This document shows positions 14,138 through 17,105 of a stretch of DNA of 17,105 bases, in pieces. Both the position numbers and the translations under genes were made by a program. The notes under the pieces are model-generated. The model made no database searches. It was given only the letters and a program-made list of their open reading frames with translations, and was not told the DNA's origin. Origin of the DNA: DATJBC01 sp035515515 (GTDB lineage Bacteria > Actinomycetota > Acidimicrobiia > Acidimicrobiales > UBA8190); contig DATJBC010000160.1 in NCBI GenBank assembly GCA_035515515.1, positions 1 through 17,105 on the forward strand, read 5' to 3'. The stretch's first letter is position 1, and every line of letters starts with the position of its first letter.

Positions 14138-15566
14138 CGTGCAACCCCCTCCCGGTGAGGGCGAGCACGGTCTCGCCGAACGCCTCGGACAGCGTGGGGT
14201 GGGGCTGGACGAACTGCCCGATCTCGTCGGGCGTGGCCTCCCAGTTGACGGCCATGTACCCCTGCCCCAGTTGCTCGGTGACCCACGGCCCCACCATGTG
14301 GACGCCGAGGATGCGCCCCGCCCGCCCGTCGGGGCCCCGCTCGGCCACCACCTTGACCAAGCCGTCGGTCTCGCCCACGATGCGCGCCCGGCTGTTGCCG
14401 CCGTAGGGGTCCTTCTTCACCACGACCTCCATGCCCTGCGCCTTGGCCTGTTCCTCGGTCAGTCCCGCGAAGGCCACCTCCGGGTGGCAGTAGATGCACC
14501 ACGGCACGCGCGTGTAGTCCACCGGCACCACGGGCTCCCCCAGGATCCCCTTCACGACCACGATGCCCTCGGCGAACCCGACGTGGGCGAGCTGCGGCGT
14601 GTTCACGACGTCGCCCACGGCCCACACGCCCTCGGCGCCCGTCCGCATGTGGTCGTCCACGACGACGAAGCCCCGCTCGTCGACCTGGACCCCCGTGCCG
14701 TCGGCCAGGGCGCCCTCGGTGAGCGGCCGGCGGCCGACCGACACCACCACGGCGTCGACCGTGACCGACTCGCCGTCGCCGAAGGACACCGCCGTCCCCG
14801 AGCCGTTCGGGCTGTGGCCCGTCACCGGCACCCCGGTGTGCACGTTGATCCCCCGCTTGCGGAACGACCGGGCCACCACGGCCACCACGTCGGCGTCGCA
14901 CCCGGGCAACAGCGAGGGCAGGGCCTCGAGCACCGTGACCTGGCTGCCGAGGTCGGAGAACATCGAGGCGAACTCGCAGCCGATGGCCCCGCCGCCGATG
15001 ACCGCCACCGACGACGGCAGCGACTCCAGGGCGAGCACCTCGTCGGAGGTGAGCACGAGGCGCCCGTCGACGTCGAACCCCGGGATGGTCCTGGGGGTCG
15101 ATCCCGTGGCCAGCACCACGTGCCGCCCGGCGATCTCCTCGGTCCCCGACGCCCCCTGGACCCGCACCCGCCGTCCCGGCAGCAGGGTGCCGGTGCCCTC
15201 GTAGGTGACGATGCCCCGGCCCTTCATCAGCCCGGCGAGGCCCTTCCAGAGGTGCTCGACGACCTTCTGCTTGCGCCCCTGGCTGACCGCGAAGTCCACC
15301 GCCGGCTGGCCCGCCTGGACGCCGAACTCCTTGGCTCCCGCCACCGTGCGCATGACGGCCGCCGTCTCCAGGAACTCCTTGGCCGGCACGCACCCCCTGT
15401 GGAGGCAGGTGCCGCCGACCCGCCCCTGTTCCACCACCGCCACGGCCAGGCCGGCGGAGGCGCCGTACAGGGCGGTGGCGTACCCGCCGGGGCCACCACC
15501 GATCACGACGACATCGAACTCGCTGGCGCCGGCCGTCGTGACCACCTCCACTCGCTTGTCCACCAC
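14130..15566 (-). CDS. lpdA: Dihydrolipoamide dehydrogenase (E3)
   Basis: This flavoprotein reoxidises the dihydrolipoyl arm of E2, passing electrons to NAD+. The 478-aa protein has the FAD-binding motif VVVIGGGPGG (19-28) and the redox disulfide C54/C59 in GGTCLHRGCVPAK. The second dinucleotide motif is VAVIGGGAIGCEFASMF (about residues 190-206), and the FAD-contact WAVGDV follows later. The dimer-interface catalytic pair H456 and E461 is in HPTLSE. Length is normal for the family. It is the first gene of the lipoate unit and its end overlaps the E2 start by 8 bp. The start is taken at GTG 15566, with in-frame GTGs at 15563 and 15551 as alternatives. None has a clear Shine-Dalgarno site. A TAGGCT box and a three-codon open frame lie just upstream. 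Confidence 0.94.
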   Translation of the reverse strand: MVDKRVEVVTTAGASEFDVVVIGGGPGGYATALYGASAGLAVAVVEQGRVGGTCLHRGCVPAKEFLETAAVMRTVAGAKEFGVQAGQPAVDFAVSQGRKQKVVEHLWKGLAGLMKGRGIVTYEGTGTLLPGRRVRVQGASGTEEIAGRHVVLATGSTPRTIPGFDVDGRLVLTSDEVLALESLPSSVAVIGGGAIGCEFASMFSDLGSQVTVLEALPSLLPGCDADVVAVVARSFRKRGINVHTGVPVTGHSPNGSGTAVSFGDGESVTVDAVVVSVGRRPLTEGALADGTGVQVDERGFVVVDDHMRTGAEGVWAVGDVVNTPQLAHVGFAEGIVVVKGILGEPVVPVDYTRVPWCIYCHPEVAFAGLTEEQAKAQGMEVVVKKDPYGGNSRARIVGETDGLVKVVAERGPDGRAGRILGVHMVGPWVTEQLGQGYMAVNWEATPDEIGQFVQPHPTLSEAFGETVLALTGRGLHVG

Positions 15567-15567
15567 G

Positions 15568-15579
15568 TCAGAGGGCCAT
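15568..15579 (-). other. Possible three-codon leader ORF (Met-Ala-Leu-stop) before lpd
   Basis: On the minus strand, ATG GCC CTC TGA starts 5 nt after a TAGGCT box and stops 1 nt before GTG 15566 of lpd, in a different frame. If the promoter is real, the mRNA would begin at or near this ATG. It could be a leaderless mini-ORF that feeds ribosomes to lpd, or simply chance. Confidence 0.3.
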
Positions 15580-15584
15580 CGCCC

Positions 15585-15590
15585 AGCCTA
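15585..15590 (-). promoter_or_regulatory. Candidate -10 element for the lpd unit
   Basis: On the minus strand this reads TAGGCT (preceded by another T), 5 nt before an ATG and 18 nt before the lpd GTG. It lies in the 149-bp gap between DUF2203 and lpd, where a promoter is expected. No -35 is convincing. Confidence 0.4.
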
Positions 15591-15683
15591 ACGGCGTCTC
15601 TCCCGGAGCTGGGTTGAGGTCGCAAGGCGCCGGTGGTGCCCCGAACCCCCCTGGGACGCGTCCCCAGCAGGGACTTCGCCGCG

Positions 15684-15701
15684 CGCCGGCGGGCGCCGGC
15701 G
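15684..15701 (-). terminator. GC hairpin after the DUF2203 gene
   Basis: CGCCGGC (15684-15690) and GCCGGCG (15695-15701) form a perfect 7-bp stem with a 4-nt loop, 14 nt beyond the DUF2203 stop on the minus strand. A T-tract is absent. Its place between this gene and the lpd promoter fits a terminator. Confidence 0.4.
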
Positions 15702-15715
15702 AGCGCAGCGCCGGA

Positions 15716-16129
15716 TCAGAGCTCGGGTGGCAGCGGAAGCGGACGGCGGCCGGCGAAGCCGTCCTCGGGCAGGTGCCACCACGCCAGGTCGTCCTCCCCC
15801 AGCTGCCAGCACAAGAGGACCTCGCGGCCGCCGGGATGCAGGGCCGGGAAGTCGATGAGGCCCCGCTCGGCGTCACGCAACACGATCCCCCGCTCATCGA
15901 GTTCCTCGATCGCCTGCTGGACGTCGAAGGCCACGGGCGTCTCGTCGCCTTCGTCGGTGTCGTCGGCCGCCGCCCGGGTGCGCGGGCTCCCCGGCATGGT
16001 GGCGTGCCCGTTGCCGCGGGCGCTCACGGCGAGGTGCGCCGCCCGCCGGATCACCCCGAGGAGCACGCGCAGCCGGGGCAGGTAGGCGCGGGCGTCGTCG
16101 ACGGTCCAGTGCGTCGCGGGTTCATCCAC
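15716..16129 (-). CDS. DUF2203 family protein
   Basis: The 137-aa protein matches the DUF2203 pattern as I know it. It has an N-terminal TVDDARAYLPRLRVLL helix (residues 9-24), a variable acidic middle (about 50-65), and a helix EELDERGIVLRD. It ends with the conserved core GLIDFPALHPGGREVLLCW, then WWHL and GFAGRRPL (90-131). The family has no established function. It is common in actinobacteria and some other bacteria. The start is GTG 16129, which places the family's opening helix at the normal distance from the N-terminus. It lies 13 bp downstream of the aldo/keto reductase stop, so the two genes are probably co-transcribed. Confidence 0.88.
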   Translation of the reverse strand: MDEPATHWTVDDARAYLPRLRVLLGVIRRAAHLAVSARGNGHATMPGSPRTRAAADDTDEGDETPVAFDVQQAIEELDERGIVLRDAERGLIDFPALHPGGREVLLCWQLGEDDLAWWHLPEDGFAGRRPLPLPPEL

Positions 16130-16142
16130 GGCCGGACGCCCG

Positions 16143-17105
16143 CTACGCGGCAGGCCCCGAGCCGCGTCCGCCGCCGGGCTGGTCGCCGGCCTCCCCGCCG
16201 AGCGCCTCGCGCCCCACGGCCGCCAGGCGGTTCACGGCGCTGGCCAGGCCGTGGCGCACCAGGTCGGGGAGCACCGAGGCGGCGCGCACGGGGCGGTAGG
16301 CGTCGGAGGCGGCGCACAGGGCCTCGTCCTCCGCGTCGCTCAGCTCGAGGTCGGCGGCGTGGGCGTTGACCTCGACCTGGGCCACCGAGCTCGCCCCCGG
16401 GATGACGACCACGTTGGGCCGCCGGATGAGCCAGGCCAGCGCGACCTGGCTGGGCGTCGCGTCGTGGGCGGCGGCGATGCCGCGCAACACCCCGACCAGC
16501 GGCGCTACGGCACGGAGGTTCTCGGGATGGAAGGCGGGTGACGCGGAGCGCACCATCCCGCGCGGGCGGTGCTCGGCGTCGTAGCGCCCCGACAGCAGGC
16601 CCTGGGCGAGGGGGCTGTAGGCGATGACCAGACGGTCGTTGGCCTGCGCCCACCCCAGCAACTCGCGCTCGGGACGGCGGTCGACCAGGTTGTAGCGGAC
16701 CTGGTTGGACAGCACCGGCCGTCCGAGGGCCTTCTCGGCCGCCTGCCACTGCGCGCGGGAGAAGTTCGACACGCCGGCGTGACCGATCACGCCCTCGTCG
16801 AGCAACGGTGCGAAGGCGGGCATCGTCGCCGTGAGGGGCACGAGCGGGTTGTACTGGTGGATCTGGTACAGATCGAGGTGGTCGGTGCCGAGGCGCCGCG
16901 CGCTGGCCCGCGCCCGCTGGCCAACCACCGGCCCCACGGGCAGCAGCGGGAAGAGCTTGGTGGCCACGAAGGCCTCGTCGCGGCGGCCGCCGAGGGCCTC
17001 ACCCAGGATGCGCTCGGAGCGCCCGAACCCGTAGAGCTCGGCGGTGTCGAACAGCGTGATGCCGAGGTCGAGGGCGCGCTCCACGATGGCGGCCGCCTCG
17101 CGTCC
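16143..17105 (-). CDS. Aldo/keto reductase (N-terminus beyond the window)
   Basis: These (alpha/beta)8-barrel enzymes reduce aldehydes and ketones with NADPH. The window holds 320 residues to a TAG at 16143-16145. The frame is open to the right edge, so the start is missing, probably by about 30 residues. The catalytic tetrad, numbered from the first residue visible, is D20 and Y25 in FDTAELYG, K50 in VATKLFP and H83 in YQIHQYNP. Later landmarks are GVSNFS, QVRYNLVDR, AYSPLAQGLLSGRY and IPGASSVAQVEVN, the last being the cofactor-binding end of the barrel. The type is close to the general Tas/YajO-like group of stress-related reductases, but the substrate is unknown. The Gly-rich C-terminal tail is not conserved in the family as far as I know. 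Confidence 0.93.
   Translation of the reverse strand, partial: GREAAAIVERALDLGITLFDTAELYGFGRSERILGEALGGRRDEAFVATKLFPLLPVGPVVGQRARASARRLGTDHLDLYQIHQYNPLVPLTATMPAFAPLLDEGVIGHAGVSNFSRAQWQAAEKALGRPVLSNQVRYNLVDRRPERELLGWAQANDRLVIAYSPLAQGLLSGRYDAEHRPRGMVRSASPAFHPENLRAVAPLVGVLRGIAAAHDATPSQVALAWLIRRPNVVVIPGASSVAQVEVNAHAADLELSDAEDEALCAASDAYRPVRAASVLPDLVRHGLASAVNRLAAVGREALGGEAGDQPGGGRGSGPAA

Noticed and set aside
13272..15617. 781-codon plus-strand frame opposite E2 and lpd
   Set aside because: It is antisense to two proteins with complete active-site motifs and has no domain of its own.

Overview
The window is very GC-rich chromosomal DNA (well above 65% G+C by eye), with mostly G or C at third codon positions and many GTG and a few TTG starts. 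The gene content is actinobacterial: a Lpd/E2/LipB/LipA cluster, full-length cobalamin-dependent MetH, PduO-type adenosyltransferase, DUF2203 and an ACT-domain protein. It looks like a deep actinobacterial lineage such as Acidimicrobiia, but that placement is an inference. No rRNA, tRNA, CRISPR array, transposase or phage gene is visible.

Layout. (1) Positions 1-223, + strand: the C-terminal tail of a protein with a Pro/Val/Thr repeat. (2) 383-1096, +: an unrecognised 237-aa protein. (3) 1097-1379: a gene-free stretch with four tandem 14-bp repeats at 1223-1278. (4) 1380-2117, +: an ACT-domain protein, convergent with (5) 2142-4342, -: a PduO-type cob(I)alamin adenosyltransferase coupled by a GTGA overlap to an M17 leucyl aminopeptidase (PepA). 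(6) 4412-8524, +: a NUDIX hydrolase, divergent from the adenosyltransferase, then metH. (7) 8702-8929, +: a small two-helix membrane protein. (8) 8981-15566, -: a five-gene unit in the order lpd, E2 acyltransferase, fused lipB-lipA, M24 peptidase, SDR-type protein. (9) 15716-17105, -: DUF2203 preceded by an aldo/keto reductase that runs off the right edge.

How it works together. The unit at 8981-15566 is centred on lipoate. E2 carries a lipoyl domain and passes acyl groups. Lpd reoxidises the dihydrolipoyl arm. The LipB half would attach octanoate to the lipoyl domain and the LipA half would insert sulfur. The two biosynthetic enzymes lie in one uninterrupted 587-codon frame, which is the most unusual thing in the window. 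The 4.3-8.5 kb part has a B12 theme (adenosyltransferase and MetH), although these enzymes use different cobalamin forms.

Expression signals. Several genes that head transcription units have a TAnnnT hexamer 5 to 8 nt before an ATG or GTG and no Shine-Dalgarno sequence, which suggests leaderless mRNAs. Downstream genes in the same units often start in 4-8 bp overlaps with the preceding stop. GC-rich hairpins lie at several gene ends.
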